The position numbers and the translations under genes are program-made. Of a stretch of 64,000 bases of DNA, positions 9,551-20,962 are shown one piece after another. This stretch comes from Bacteroidota bacterium. GTDB taxonomy: Bacteria; Bacteroidota; Bacteroidia; Cytophagales; Cyclobacteriaceae. The stretch spans positions 62,001-126,000 of the forward strand of contig JAFDYX010000026.1 of the NCBI GenBank assembly GCA_018267215.1, in the 5' to 3' direction. How positions within the stretch are numbered: the stretch's first letter is position 1; the number at the start of each line of letters is the position of its first letter. A model generated the notes under the pieces. That model did not search any database. It saw only the letters and a program-made list of their open reading frames with translations, and was not told the DNA's origin.

Positions 9551-10465
9551 ATGAGCAGCAGCGCACTTTTTATCGTTAACAAATTTTCCGGCCATCAATA
9601 TAAAGCCGGATTGGAAAACCTGATCTTAGATGAATGCCGCCAGGCACATATCAAATGTAGGATTGAGTTTACACAAAAGCGAGGACATGCCACCGAATTG
9701 GCCCGATGGGCGGTTGATCAAAAAATAAATTATGTATTTGCTGCCGGAGGCGATGGCACGGTAAACGAAGTAGCTCAAGGACTTGTACATACCGGTGTAC
9801 CGATGGGTATTTTGCCGAAAGGATCTGGAAACGGATTAGCGAGGCACTTACGATTGCCCATGAATTTTAAAGATGCCCTGAAGGTAGTGAGCCATCACCG
9901 CGAAGAGTGGATAGATACAATTTTAATCAATGATAAATTGTCAGTAAATGTTTCGGGTATTGGGTTTGATGCACACGTAGCCTCACTTTTTTCTAAACAG
10001 ACAAAACGCGGACTGACGGGGTATGCCAAACTGGTATTGAATGAGTTTGGTGCGTTTCAGCCATTTGCAGTTCAGGTGTCTATGAACGGAGAGCAGTTTA
10101 CTGCCAATAGTTTTATCATTGCCATAGCCAACTCCTCGCAGTTTGGAAACAATGCACGGGTAGCGCCACAGGCATCCGTACAAGATCAGTTGATAGATGT
10201 ATCTTTTGTTCAGAAAGTACCGCTGCTGCACTCGATAGGTTTTGCCCGAAAAATGTTTAATGGAAATTTAGATAAGTCTTCGTTTGTGAAGATACGACAA
10301 ACACCACGTGTTCTGTTTGAGTCACCATTGCCGTTGAGTTTTCATATTGATGGCGAGCCCATGCCACCGGCCCGCAGTTTCGATTGCCGCATTGATCCGT
10401 TGTCGCTCAAAATTTTATTGCCGGGCAAAGGCGACAACCCACCAAAAAATCAATATCCTTTATAA
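9551..10465 (+). CDS. Diacylglycerol kinase-family lipid kinase (YegS/BmrU type)
   Basis: 304 residues. The nucleotide-binding motif AAGGDGTVNEVAQGL and the following GILPKGSGNGLARHL are diagnostic of the DAGK catalytic family (lipid kinase YegS/Rv2252/BmrU). It should phosphorylate a membrane lipid such as diacylglycerol; the exact substrate cannot be read. The C-terminal part ends in the usual small beta domain (FHIDGEPM). The gene stands alone between a divergent YopX-like gene and the convergent aconitase gene. Confidence 0.9.
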   Translation: MSSSALFIVNKFSGHQYKAGLENLILDECRQAHIKCRIEFTQKRGHATELARWAVDQKINYVFAAGGDGTVNEVAQGLVHTGVPMGILPKGSGNGLARHLRLPMNFKDALKVVSHHREEWIDTILINDKLSVNVSGIGFDAHVASLFSKQTKRGLTGYAKLVLNEFGAFQPFAVQVSMNGEQFTANSFIIAIANSSQFGNNARVAPQASVQDQLIDVSFVQKVPLLHSIGFARKMFNGNLDKSSFVKIRQTPRVLFESPLPLSFHIDGEPMPPARSFDCRIDPLSLKILLPGKGDNPPKNQYPL

Positions 10466-10477
10466 ACCACTATAATT

Positions 10478-10509
10478 AAAAAGGCTGCTTTTTGAAAGGC
10501 AGCCTTTTT
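10478..10509. terminator. Bidirectional terminator between lipid kinase and aconitase genes
   Basis: Stem AAGGCTGC (10481-10488) with GCAGCCTT (10499-10506), flanked by an A run on one side and a T run on the other, so it can end transcripts from both converging genes. Confidence 0.85.
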
Positions 10510-10528
10510 TATAGCTAAGGTAAAATCA

Positions 10529-12967
10529 TCATCTGCGCTTGCCAGACTTCTTTGCTTTTGAAGTTGCTTTCTTTGCTGCCTTTTTAGCCGGCTTCTTTAC
10601 AGATTTTTTTACAACTTTTTTAGCCGACTTTTTAGCAGGTTTTTTCACAACCTTTTTTACAGCTTTCTTTACTACCGGTTTTTTTGCAGGGGATTTAGTG
10701 TGGCTCTTCGCGTGTTTGCCCATGGCATTGAGCGCAGAACCGGCCTTAAACCACTCTATTTGGTTTTTGTTGTAGGTATGGTTGGCCTGTATCTCTTCAA
10801 TCTTACCATCGCTGTGGTGGATCACAATCGTCAACGGCTTATCGGGCGTAAAAGTGATCAACCCTTTGATGTCAAAAATATCGTCTTCGCGGATTTTATC
10901 ATAGTCGGATTTGTTGGCAAACGTCAGCGCCAACATGCCTTGCTTCTTTAAATTAGTTTCGTGGATGCGGGCAAATGATTTAACAAGAATAGCGCGCACT
11001 CCCAAATGGCGGGGCTCCATGGCGGCATGCTCGCGCGATGATCCTTCGCCATAATTTTCATCACCCACAACGATAGAGCCAATACCGGCCGCTTTGTAGG
11101 CACGCTGTACTTTGGGCACCTCATCGTAGTGCCCGGTCAGCCCGTTGCGTATGCTGTTGATGGAGTCGTTGAAAAAGTTAGTGGCACCGATCAATAAATT
11201 GTTAGAGATGTTGTCCAAATGCCCGCGATATTTCAGCCACTTGCCGGCCATCGAAATATGATCGGTAGTACATTTTCCTTTAGCTTTAATAAGCAAGCGC
11301 AATCTGGTCAGATCTTTTCCTTCCCATGCTTTGAAAGGCTCGAGCAACTGCAGGCGGTCAGAGCTGGAATCTACTTTTACTTCTATCTTGCTGCCATCTT
11401 TTGCGGGTGCCTGATAGCCGGGGTCTTTTACGTCAAATCCTTTTTTAGGCAGCTCTTCGCCCGTAGGCGGATCAAGTTTTACGGTTTGCCCTTGCTCATT
11501 TACTAGTGTGTCAGTGAGAGGATTGAAACTCAAGTCGCCCGCAATAGCAATGGCCGTTACTAATTCGGGCGAGCCGACAAATGCGTAGGTGTTGGGGTTG
11601 CCATCGTTGCGCGACTGGAAGTTGCGATTGAAAGAGTGGACGATAGTATTTTTTTCTTTTCTATCGGCTCCCACACGGCTCCACATACCGATACACGGGC
11701 CACACGCGTTGGCAAAAACTTTCGCCCCGATTTTATTAAATACTTCAATGAACCCATCGCGCTCGATGGTATAACGAACTTGTTCAGATCCCGGTGTGAT
11801 GGTAAACTCGGCTTTTGTTTTCAGCCCTTTGGCCGCTACCTGCCGCGCGAGGCTGGCGGCACGCGAGATGTCTTCGTAAGAAGAGTTGGTGCACGAGCCG
11901 ATCAAGCCCACCTCTACTTTTGTAGGCCATCCGTTTTTGGCTGCTACTTCTTTCATTTTAGAAATAGGCGTTGCCAAATCGGGAGTGAAGGGGCCATTTA
12001 AGTAGGGCTCAAGTTCTGAAAGATTGATTTCGATAACCTGATCAAAATATTTTTCGGGGTTGGCATACACATCCGGGTCGGCAGTTAGGTGCTCTTTTAT
12101 TTTGTTAGCCATTTTAGCTACTTCGGCTCGGCCGGTAGCTGTCAGGTAACGCTCCATCGAACTGTCGTAACCGAATGTAGAAGTAGTGGCGCCAATTTCT
12201 GCGCCCATGTTACAGATGGTTCCTTTGCCGGTACAACTGAGGGAGGTAGCGCCTTCGCCAAAATATTCTACGATAGCCCCTGTTCCCCCTTTAACGGTAA
12301 GGATGCCGGCTACTTTCAGAATGATATCTTTTGCCGAACTCCAGCCATTGAGTTTGCCGGTAAGTTTCACGCCAATCAACTTCGGAAATTTAAGCTCCCA
12401 GGCCATGCCGCTCATCACATCTACGGCATCGGCACCGCCCACGCCAATGGCGATCATGCCTAACCCTCCGGCATTCACTGTATGAGAGTCCGTGCCGATC
12501 ATCATCCCTCCGGGGAAAGCATAATTTTCTAATACTACCTGATGGATAATGCCTGCTCCGGGTTTCCAAAAGCCAATGCCGTATTTGTTGGAAACTGAGG
12601 CGAGGAAATCATATACTTCTTTGCTTTCGGAGTTAGCCGATTTCAAGTCATCGTTGGCACCGGTTTTAGCAACAATCAGGTGATCGCAATGCACGGTAGA
12701 AGGTACGGCCACTTTGGGTTTGCCGGCCGACATAAATTGAAGTAAGGCCATCTGTGCGGTAGCATCTTGCATGGCTACACGGTCGGGGGCAAAATCAACA
12801 TACGATTTTCCGCGACCGAAGTCTTCCAGTTTCTGGTCTGCATAGAGGTGGGCGTACAATATTTTTTCGGAAAGGGTAAGAGGCTTTTTTACAACTTTCC
12901 TTGCCTTTGCTATGCGCCCCGGAAAGGCTGCATAGAGCTTTTTAATCATATCTAAATCAAATGCCAT
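10529..12967 (-). CDS. acnA: Aconitate hydratase with a histone-H1-like C-terminal tail
   Basis: Converts citrate to isocitrate in the TCA cycle using a [4Fe-4S] cluster. The enzyme part (about 1-749) resembles mitochondrial-type aconitase, with the cluster Cys residues in [11 protein letters not shown] and [11 protein letters not shown] and the swivel-domain motif [12 protein letters not shown]. It ends at the normal place ([13 protein letters not shown]). A 63-residue extension (750-812) made almost only of Lys, Ala, Val, Pro and Ser follows, with repeated KKPAKK and KKVVKK units like bacterial histone H1-like proteins. The tail is in frame with no stop between. Which aconitase symbol applies is uncertain. 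Confidence 0.95.
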   Translation of the reverse strand: MAFDLDMIKKLYAAFPGRIAKARKVVKKPLTLSEKILYAHLYADQKLEDFGRGKSYVDFAPDRVAMQDATAQMALLQFMSAGKPKVAVPSTVHCDHLIVAKTGANDDLKSANSESKEVYDFLASVSNKYGIGFWKPGAGIIHQVVLENYAFPGGMMIGTDSHTVNAGGLGMIAIGVGGADAVDVMSGMAWELKFPKLIGVKLTGKLNGWSSAKDIILKVAGILTVKGGTGAIVEYFGEGATSLSCTGKGTICNMGAEIGATTSTFGYDSSMERYLTATGRAEVAKMANKIKEHLTADPDVYANPEKYFDQVIEINLSELEPYLNGPFTPDLATPISKMKEVAAKNGWPTKVEVGLIGSCTNSSYEDISRAASLARQVAAKGLKTKAEFTITPGSEQVRYTIERDGFIEVFNKIGAKVFANACGPCIGMWSRVGADRKEKNTIVHSFNRNFQSRNDGNPNTYAFVGSPELVTAIAIAGDLSFNPLTDTLVNEQGQTVKLDPPTGEELPKKGFDVKDPGYQAPAKDGSKIEVKVDSSSDRLQLLEPFKAWEGKDLTRLRLLIKAKGKCTTDHISMAGKWLKYRGHLDNISNNLLIGATNFFNDSINSIRNGLTGHYDEVPKVQRAYKAAGIGSIVVGDENYGEGSSREHAAMEPRHLGVRAILVKSFARIHETNLKKQGMLALTFANKSDYDKIREDDIFDIKGLITFTPDKPLTIVIHHSDGKIEEIQANHTYNKNQIEWFKAGSALNAMGKHAKSHTKSPAKKPVVKKAVKKVVKKPAKKSAKKVVKKSVKKPAKKAAKKATSKAKKSGKRR

Positions 12968-13189
12968 AGTATTGTTTGTGATAAGGTTTGGGCGCTAAAC
13001 TAATAATTTATATCAGGATAAATTCACGATTTTGTAGATAATGAAAAGTATGTCAAGTAATATCATTTTATAATTGAGATGATTGATTGATAATCAATAG
13101 ATTATGTAATTCATCAGCTTTAAAAATTGAAATAATTTTTGCTGATAAAAATGGTGTTGAGATAAGAAAATAGCCTGTCAGCACTGCGT

Positions 13190-13570
13190 TTACGAATGCT
13201 TGCTTCCCGCATTGATATTGATGATCTGTTTGAGCGATTCTAAGGCGGCTGTTTCAGTTTCTTCTACTTTGCCATCAGCATTGATGATATCATACATTTC
13301 TGTATAGATTTTGTATTTCTGGGCGAATGTAACGGAGTCGAAAAATTTGAAAGTATCGCTGATCAGAGAAAGGATAAGGGCTTTGTCCACTGCATTGTAC
13401 TCGGCTACGGCTGTCTCATACTTCTTTTTCCTGTCTGATTCGTGAGGGTACAGTTTTTTCATTTTCTCTAAAATCACCTGCTCTTCGGTAGGGTGGAGAA
13501 AACTATCGGCCGATGCCATGTGGATGAACAAGAACAGCACGAAATCGGAAAAATTTTTATGGATGACCAT
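13190..13570 (-). CDS. TerB-like small protein
   Basis: 126 residues, all helical in appearance. The FVLFLFIHMASADSFLHPTEEQVILEKM and YDIINADGKVEETETAALESLKQII segments look like the paired 'D-G-x-x-x-x-E' helices of the TerB/DjlA-N family. The function of that family is unclear (tellurite resistance and chaperone contexts are known elsewhere). The gene is downstream of groEL on the same strand but separated by a terminator. A start at the internal Met18 is also possible. The family call is tentative. Confidence 0.65.
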   Translation of the reverse strand: MVIHKNFSDFVLFLFIHMASADSFLHPTEEQVILEKMKKLYPHESDRKKKYETAVAEYNAVDKALILSLISDTFKFFDSVTFAQKYKIYTEMYDIINADGKVEETETAALESLKQIININAGSKHS

Positions 13571-13606
13571 GTTCAGTTTTTGTGTTTGTGTGAAACAAAT
13601 TTAAAC

Positions 13607-13640
13607 AAAAAAGGCTACTCCTTGTGGAGCAGCCTTTTGG
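13607..13640 (-). terminator. Terminator after groEL
   Basis: On the minus strand AAAAGGCTGCTCC, loop, GGAGTAGCCTTTT followed by more T. One mismatch (13617/13630) interrupts an otherwise perfect stem of 8+4 pairs (13609-13621 with 13626-13638). It separates groEL from the TerB-like gene. Confidence 0.85.
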
Positions 13641-13658
13641 ATAAAACTTATAAGAGGA

Positions 13659-15317
<1,659 letters not shown>

Positions 15318-15326
15318 TTACTTGAA

Positions 15327-15605
15327 TTAAATAGTTCCGAAGATGTCGGAGTTGCGCATAATGAGGTACTCTTTGCCGTCAATGTTAATTTCGGTGCCCG
15401 AGTACTTACCATAAAGAATATGGTCGCCTACTTTTACGGTTACGGGTTTGTCTTTCAAACCTTCGCCTACAGCAATGACTTTTCCTTGCTGGGGTTTTTC
15501 TTTGGCTGTGTCAGGAATGATGATGCCGGAAGCGGTCTTTTGTTCGGCAGGGGCTGCTTCCACCAGCACTCTGTCTTCATTGGGTTTGAAACTAATTTTT
15601 GCCAT
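15327..15605 (-). CDS. groES: 10 kDa co-chaperonin GroES
   Basis: 92-residue lid of the GroEL chamber. It begins [17 protein letters not shown], contains the mobile-loop region [20 protein letters not shown] and ends with the usual [13 protein letters not shown]. The ATG at 15605 is preferred over an upstream one at 15653 because the extra 16 residues are not GroES-like. No CIRCE operator (TTAGCACTC, 9 bases, GAGTGCTAA) is present upstream, so control by HrcA is not supported here. Confidence 0.97.
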   Translation of the reverse strand: MAKISFKPNEDRVLVEAAPAEQKTASGIIIPDTAKEKPQQGKVIAVGEGLKDKPVTVKVGDHILYGKYSGTEINIDGKEYLIMRNSDIFGTI

Positions 15606-15808
15606 AGTTATGGATAATTTTTGAGTTAAACAGTATTTTAACGATCGCGCCAAGCACGATATTCATGCCAAACCAAAACTGATACATTTTTTCAGGTTGT
15701 TTCGGCTGATCTGGCTTAGTGCCTGTCAGGTTTTTTGTTCTGATAATGGCAAGTTGGCAGAATTTATCAGTGTTTGTATATTACGATACATTTACCGAAC
15801 AGCAGAGA

Positions 15809-16519
15809 ATGGAAAAATTAGATCATGATTGGCTGACAAAAGGCTTGATTGATTTCGAGTATAAAAAGTATGTGCTGTTGGCCTATTTTAAATCTGTAAA
15901 AGAGTCGTTTACCAAGGTAGAACTCTATCCCTATCTGGCCGATTTGGTATGGCATTACAGAAACCTTCAGGTTGTGAAAGAGAACAAATCGTTAATGAAG
16001 GATTCTTTTCCGCAAGAGCTAACTGCCCAGAGAATAAAAAATCTTGAAATCAATTACCGAAAAATCATTGCAGACGATGATGTGATGTTGGAATTAGAGC
16101 AAGTGATGGAGTATGCCTTGCCGTTGTTTAAGTTGTCGTTAGACGAAGGCTCTTGCATTTACGATTATGTAGAGTCGCAATGCGAGATTATCCCCGTTGG
16201 CATTTCATCACTTTATAAAAACGAAGGATATCTTTTTGTATCGCAACCCCCGGAAAAAGAAACAAATATTTATCGCTATCAGATGACGTTGTACGAACAA
16301 AGCCACCACACTATGCGGAGCATCCAAACCAATCATATATCAGTTGTAAAAAAAAACTTATCCACTACTTACGAAAGCATCAAGCAGAGCCTCACTAAAA
16401 AATTTATTGAATTGCCCAATCCATGTACTTACCTGGTAGTCTCCAAATTTAATTTTCCTTACCAACAAACATTGATGCCTATCGCCAAACGATTGTTGAT
16501 GAAAGAGATTGGCAGATAG
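15809..16519 (+). CDS. Conserved protein of unknown function
   Basis: 236 residues from MEKLDHDWLTKGLIDFEYKKY. The frame extends up to 15719 with a less plausible N-terminus (MPVRFFVLIM), so the ATG at 15809 is preferred. The protein is soluble and rich in charged and aromatic residues, with no recognised motif; the segment ELYPYLADLVWHYRNL looks like a conserved helix. It is divergent from groES and lies before the alcohol dehydrogenase gene, 76 bases away. Confidence 0.75.
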   Translation: MEKLDHDWLTKGLIDFEYKKYVLLAYFKSVKESFTKVELYPYLADLVWHYRNLQVVKENKSLMKDSFPQELTAQRIKNLEINYRKIIADDDVMLELEQVMEYALPLFKLSLDEGSCIYDYVESQCEIIPVGISSLYKNEGYLFVSQPPEKETNIYRYQMTLYEQSHHTMRSIQTNHISVVKKNLSTTYESIKQSLTKKFIELPNPCTYLVVSKFNFPYQQTLMPIAKRLLMKEIGR

Positions 16520-16595
16520 CTAAGGCGGTCATGACTAAAACACTCACTTATAGTTTTCGAACAGCACACGATCAATAATTTAATTTTCAAAAAAT

Positions 16596-17639
16596 ATGGC
16601 CACAGTAAAAGCCTATGCGGCACAAAGCGAAACAACTCCGTTAGCACCCTTTTCAATATCGCGCAGAGCGCCCTTCCCACACGATGTAGTGATCAACATT
16701 CTGTATTGCGGTGTTTGCCATTCCGACATTCATCAGGTGCGCAATGAGTGGGGCGATTCTATTTTCCCGATGGTGCCCGGCCACGAAATTGTAGGGAAAG
16801 TTGCCGAGGTAGGTGCGGCAGTAAAGAAATTTAAAAAAGGAGATATGGCCGCTGTCGGTTGCCTGGTAGATTCTTGCCGCACCTGTGCTAATTGCAGCGA
16901 TGGACTAGAACAATTTTGCGAAACGCATAGTGTGCCCACCTACAATGGCTATGAAATGGACAGAAAGACACCTACATACGGAGGCTACTCTAAGATGATT
17001 GTAGTAGATGAGGCCTTTACGCTAAAAGTATCTGACAAGCTGGATTTAGCCGGAACGGCCCCGCTACTGTGCGCGGGCATTACAACCTATTCGCCTTTGC
17101 GCCACTGGAAGGTAGGGAAGGGAGACAAAGTGGCTGTGGCCGGGTTGGGTGGGCTGGGGCACATGGGTGTAAAATTTGCGGCCGCCTTTGGTGCCGAGGT
17201 AACCGTGCTGAGCACATCGGCATCTAAAGAACACGATGCCCGCAGATTGGGTGCACATCACTTTGTGGTGACTTCGAATCAACAACAAATGAAAAGTGTA
17301 AAACGTCATTTCAATTTTATATTAAACACGGTATCGGCACCGCATGACTACGACCAACTTCTCGGTTTATTGAAAACCAACGGCACGATGGTGGTGGTGG
17401 GCGTGCCGCCCGATGCGCTGCCCGTAAGTGCTTTTAGCTTGATAGCCGGAAGAAGGTCGCTGGCCGGTTCGCTGATTGGGGGCATCAAAGAAACACAAGA
17501 GATGCTTGACTACTGTGCGCAGCACGGCATTACTTCTGATGTGGAGGTGATCCGGATTCAGGATATTGAGACCGCCTATGACCGCATGATCAGAGGTGAT
17601 GTGCGCTACCGCTTTGTGATTGATCTTAATTCATTATGA
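16596..17639 (+). CDS. Zinc-dependent NAD(P) alcohol dehydrogenase
   Basis: 347-residue medium-chain dehydrogenase of the cinnamyl-alcohol/YahK type, oxidising alcohols or reducing aldehydes. Catalytic zinc ligands are Cys38 (CGVCHSD) and His62-Glu63 (PGHEIVG), with a later Cys in LLCAGITTY. Structural zinc Cys are at 94, 97, 100 and 108. The cofactor fold shows VAGLGGLGHMGVKFA. The natural substrate cannot be told from the sequence. It appears to be monocistronic. Confidence 0.92.
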   Translation: MATVKAYAAQSETTPLAPFSISRRAPFPHDVVINILYCGVCHSDIHQVRNEWGDSIFPMVPGHEIVGKVAEVGAAVKKFKKGDMAAVGCLVDSCRTCANCSDGLEQFCETHSVPTYNGYEMDRKTPTYGGYSKMIVVDEAFTLKVSDKLDLAGTAPLLCAGITTYSPLRHWKVGKGDKVAVAGLGGLGHMGVKFAAAFGAEVTVLSTSASKEHDARRLGAHHFVVTSNQQQMKSVKRHFNFILNTVSAPHDYDQLLGLLKTNGTMVVVGVPPDALPVSAFSLIAGRRSLAGSLIGGIKETQEMLDYCAQHGITSDVEVIRIQDIETAYDRMIRGDVRYRFVIDLNSL

Positions 17640-17791
17640 TTTTTAGTAGGCATACTTAATTGATGTTTCAAATAACCACACTTTGTTCAATTACCTTGTT
17701 TTAAATTAGTTAGCATTATTTTTTCGCGTTGACAACTTTTTTAAAACCTTGCGAAGCCTTGAAAACATTGATAAAGTTGAAGGTTAAAAAA

Positions 17792-17821
17792 TTTGTTGGG
17801 TTAAAAAAGAATCTATATTTG
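17792..17821 (+). promoter_or_regulatory. Bacteroidota-type promoter for the HU gene
   Basis: TTTG (17792-17795), 18-base spacer, TATATTTG (17814-17821), an exact TAnnTTTG. The start codon is at 17857. The rest of the 217-base spacer is AT-rich, and I see nothing else in it. Confidence 0.7.
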
Positions 17822-17856
17822 CGGCAGTTAAATAAACTACAAATTCAATTATCACT

Positions 17857-18126
17857 ATGAACAAAGCAGAATTAGTAAGCAAGATTGCCGGAGATGCTGG
17901 CATCACAAAAGTACAAGCCGCTGCCGCATTAGATTCTTTTATGGAAGGTGTTACTAAAACCTTGAAGTCAGGTAACAAACTGATCTTGGTAGGTTTCGGA
18001 ACATTCTCGGTTTCTAAAAGAGCTGCCCGCACCGGCCGCAATCCGCAGACTGGCGCAACCATTAAAATCAAAGCGCGCAAAGTGGCACGCTTCAAAGCCA
18101 GCAAAGAGCTTTCAGGAAAACTTTAA
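17857..18126 (+). CDS. HU-family DNA-binding protein
   Basis: 89-residue histone-like protein that bends and compacts DNA as a dimer. It begins [27 protein letters not shown] and carries the beta-arm signature [26 protein letters not shown]. The length is that of standard HU. It has its own promoter and terminator. Confidence 0.97.
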   Translation: MNKAELVSKIAGDAGITKVQAAAALDSFMEGVTKTLKSGNKLILVGFGTFSVSKRAARTGRNPQTGATIKIKARKVARFKASKELSGKL

Positions 18127-18150
18127 GTCGTTACAAAAGACTGACTTTCA

Positions 18151-18178
18151 AAACCCTTGCCCATCGGCAAGGGTTTTT
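18151..18178 (+). terminator. Terminator after the HU gene
   Basis: AAACCCTTGCC (18151-18161), loop CATC, GGCAAGGGTTT (18166-18176), and a T run. Perfect 11-bp stem. Confidence 0.9.
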
Positions 18179-18305
18179 GTTTGCCAGGTGGTTTCTTAAA
18201 AACAGATTTGCTGTTATGTGGGGTATCTTGCCGCTAAAACTTTATCTCTCACATTCGGTGTATAAGTCAAGAAAAAAAAAGAAATTTGGCGCGTAATTAA
18301 AAAAT

Positions 18306-18677
18306 ATGGGCAACTCTCATTTAGCTCAGTACATACCTATCGGCCTCATGTTTGTGGTGGCGTTGGGCTTTGTAGGCGTTACTATGCTGGCCACCCATGC
18401 GTTGGGGCCGAAACGCAAAACTCAAATTAAACTGGATTCTTTTGAATGTGGCATTGAAGCAAAAGGCAATGCCCGCTTACCGTTCAACATCAAGTACTTT
18501 TTGGTTGCCATTCTCTTCGTGTTGTTCGATGTGGAAGTCATTTTCATGTATCCTTGGGCTGTAAACTTTAAGGAATTAGGGATGACCGGTTTTATTGAAA
18601 TGATTTTGTTTATAGGATTTTTATTAATCGGCTTTTTTTATTTGTTGAAGAAAGGTGCTTTGAAGTGGGAAGAATAA
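18306..18677 (+). CDS. nuoA: NADH-quinone oxidoreductase subunit A
   Basis: First gene of a complete 14-gene complex I operon. 123 residues with three membrane helices (about 8-30, 60-82, 92-114) and the conserved ECG motif in KLDSFECGIEAKGNARLPFNIKYFLVAILFVLFDVE. A possible -7-like GAAATTTG at 18281-18288 lies just upstream, one base off the Bacteroidota consensus. The next gene starts one base after the stop. Confidence 0.96.
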   Translation: MGNSHLAQYIPIGLMFVVALGFVGVTMLATHALGPKRKTQIKLDSFECGIEAKGNARLPFNIKYFLVAILFVLFDVEVIFMYPWAVNFKELGMTGFIEMILFIGFLLIGFFYLLKKGALKWEE

Positions 18678-18678
18678 T

Positions 18679-19233
18679 ATGGAAACTGTAACCAATAAAG
18701 TTGTTTTGGCTGAGGCGCCCGATGGATACGAAGGAGCAGGCTTTTTTGCTACCCGTTTGGATAAAGTAGTAGGCCTTGCCCGGAAAAATTCGATATGGCC
18801 CTTGCCGTTTGCCACCTCCTGTTGTGGAATAGAGTTTATGGCCACCATGGGCGCACATTATGACTTAGCTCGGTTTGGCTCTGAGCGGCTCAGCTTCTCG
18901 CCACGCCAAGCTGACTTGCTGATGGTAATGGGTACCATCGCTAAAAAAATGGGACCGATACTTCGCCAGGTGTACGAGCAGATGGCAGAGCCCCGTTGGG
19001 TGCTTTCAGTAGGCGCTTGTGCTTCGAGCGGAGGCATTTTTGATACATATAGTGTGTTGCAGGGCATAGATCGCATCATACCGGTTGACGTTTATGTGCC
19101 GGGTTGTGCCCCACGGCCAGAACAGATAATAGATGGTGTTATGAAAATCCAGCACTTGGTGGAAACCGAGTCGCTGCGCAGGCGCGATTCTGCCGAGTAC
19201 AAAGCCATGTTAAATAAATACGGTATTGAATGA
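18679..19233 (+). CDS. nuoB: NADH-quinone oxidoreductase subunit B
   Basis: 184 residues. Holds cluster N2, the last iron-sulfur centre before quinone. Ligands are the adjacent Cys pair in TSCCGIEF, Cys in VGACASSGG and Cys in VPGCAPRPE. Its stop overlaps the nuoC start by 4 bases. Confidence 0.97.
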   Translation: METVTNKVVLAEAPDGYEGAGFFATRLDKVVGLARKNSIWPLPFATSCCGIEFMATMGAHYDLARFGSERLSFSPRQADLLMVMGTIAKKMGPILRQVYEQMAEPRWVLSVGACASSGGIFDTYSVLQGIDRIIPVDVYVPGCAPRPEQIIDGVMKIQHLVETESLRRRDSAEYKAMLNKYGIE

Positions 19234-19733
19234 TGGAGGCGGCCGATCAACAAAAAATTTGTGCCGTCATCAATGAAAAATTTGAAGGCGAAATAGTAGA
19301 GTCAGGCATGATTCGCGATTTCTATACTATCGTTTTGAAAAAAGATAAGATAACCGACATCATCGGGTATCTGTACCATCATGCAGAAACAAAATTTCAG
19401 TTTCTCACCACACTGTGCGGCATTCATTACCCGGATCAAAACCAGATAGCCGTGATGTACCAACTGCACAACCTCCACACCAACCAGCGGTTGCGCTTAA
19501 AAATTTTTTTACCGCAAGATCGCCCCGAAGTAAATACCCTTACCTCTGTGTTTGCCGCTGCTAACTGGATGGAGCGCGAAACGTACGATTTCTTTGGTGT
19601 GAATTTTATCGGTCACCCCAACTTAAAACGGATTTTGAATGTGGAAGATATGATCATCCATCCGTTACGAAAAGAATATCCGCTGGAAGACCAGACAAGG
19701 GAAGATAAAAACGATTCAATGTTTGGCCGATGA
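19230..19733 (+). CDS. nuoC: NADH-quinone oxidoreductase subunit C
   Basis: 167 residues, peripheral-arm 30-kDa subunit. The family signature RETYDFFGVNFIGHPNLKRIL is near the C-terminus. It is separate from nuoD, unlike the fused nuoCD of enterobacteria. It overlaps both neighbours by 4 bases, indicating coupled translation. Confidence 0.95.
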   Translation: MMEAADQQKICAVINEKFEGEIVESGMIRDFYTIVLKKDKITDIIGYLYHHAETKFQFLTTLCGIHYPDQNQIAVMYQLHNLHTNQRLRLKIFLPQDRPEVNTLTSVFAAANWMERETYDFFGVNFIGHPNLKRILNVEDMIIHPLRKEYPLEDQTREDKNDSMFGR

Positions 19734-20938
19734 TTGAAATACAACAACCGAAAGAGGTAATTGCACCGGATGGGAAACAATATTCCTACCTGAACTTAGG
19801 CCCCACCCATCCGGCCACACACGGTATTTTTCAAAATGTACTGAAGTTAGATGGAGAAGTGATTGTAGAGTCAACACCTACTATTGGCTACATCCACCGC
19901 GCCTTCGAGAAGTTAGCAGAGCGCAGGCCGTTCGGCCAGATAACACCCATCACCGACCGGTTAAATTATTGCTCGGCACCCATCAATAATATTGGGTGGC
20001 ACATGGCAGTAGAAAAACTGATGGGTGTGGACATACCCAAACGGGTGCAATACCTGCGTGTCATTATCATGGAACTTGCCCGCATCTCCGACCATATCAT
20101 CTGCAACGCAGTGATTGGAGTAGATACCGGAGCATTAACAGGGTTTGTGTACTTATTTCAGCAGCGCGAGTTGGTGTACGAAATCTACGAAGAAATTTGT
20201 GGCACCCGGCTCACTACTAACATCGGGCGCATCGGTGGCTTTGAGCGCGACTTCTCGCCCAAGGCATGGGAGAAGATCAACCGCCTTTTAAAAGAACTTC
20301 CTGAAGTGCTGAAAGAATTTGAGGGGCTGCTTAACCGCAACCGTATTTTTATGGATCGCACCATCGGGGCAGGCGGTATTTCTGCCGAGCGGGCGCTAAA
20401 CTATAGTTTTACAGGCCCCAACCTGCGGGCAGCCGGAATAGATTATGACGTACGGGTGATGAACCCCTATTCATCCTATCAGGATTTTGATTTTATCATT
20501 CCGGTAGGAAAAAATGGAGATGTGTACGACCGCTATATGGTGCGGCAGGAAGAGATGTGGCAAAGCCTGAGCATTATTAAACAAGCGATGGATAAGTTGC
20601 CCGAAGGATCCTACCATGCCGATGTGCCTGAGTTTTATCTGCCCCCCAAAGAACAAGTTTATAATAATATAGAAGCTTTGATCTATCATTTTAAAATTGT
20701 CATGGGCGAAACGGAAATCCCTAAAGGCGAGATATATCATTGTGTAGAGGGTGCTAACGGAGAACTTGGCTTTTATGTGATCAGCGATGGAGGCAGAACA
20801 CCGTACAGGCTGCATTTCAGAAGGCCGTGTTTTATTTTTTATCAGGCTTACCCTGAAATTGTTAAAGGCTCGATGTTGAGCGATGCCATATTGACTATGA
20901 GTAGCATGAATGTGATAGCGGGCGAATTAGATGCCTGA
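19730..20938 (+). CDS. nuoD: NADH-quinone oxidoreductase subunit D
   Basis: 402 residues, 49-kDa subunit related to the NiFe-hydrogenase large subunit; with NuoB it forms the quinone site. The LGPTHPATHG motif with the quinone-site His is near residue 25; the signature ERRPFGQITPITDRLNYC follows. The C-terminal FYVISDGGRTPYRLHFRRPCF segment is also typical. Confidence 0.97.
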   Translation: MIEIQQPKEVIAPDGKQYSYLNLGPTHPATHGIFQNVLKLDGEVIVESTPTIGYIHRAFEKLAERRPFGQITPITDRLNYCSAPINNIGWHMAVEKLMGVDIPKRVQYLRVIIMELARISDHIICNAVIGVDTGALTGFVYLFQQRELVYEIYEEICGTRLTTNIGRIGGFERDFSPKAWEKINRLLKELPEVLKEFEGLLNRNRIFMDRTIGAGGISAERALNYSFTGPNLRAAGIDYDVRVMNPYSSYQDFDFIIPVGKNGDVYDRYMVRQEEMWQSLSIIKQAMDKLPEGSYHADVPEFYLPPKEQVYNNIEALIYHFKIVMGETEIPKGEIYHCVEGANGELGFYVISDGGRTPYRLHFRRPCFIFYQAYPEIVKGSMLSDAILTMSSMNVIAGELDA

Positions 20939-20962
20939 CAGAAAAATACTAAGTATAGAGAA

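Noticed and set aside
9449-9598. N-terminal extension of the YopX-like frame with a hydrophobic segment
   Set aside because: It overlaps the divergent lipid kinase gene and its promoter, and the YopX pattern starts at the Met at 9448.
10539-10775. Phe-rich frame on the + strand (repeated FFTTFF and FFAAFF units)
   Set aside because: It is the antisense reading of the Lys/Ala codons in the aconitase tail, not a membrane protein gene.
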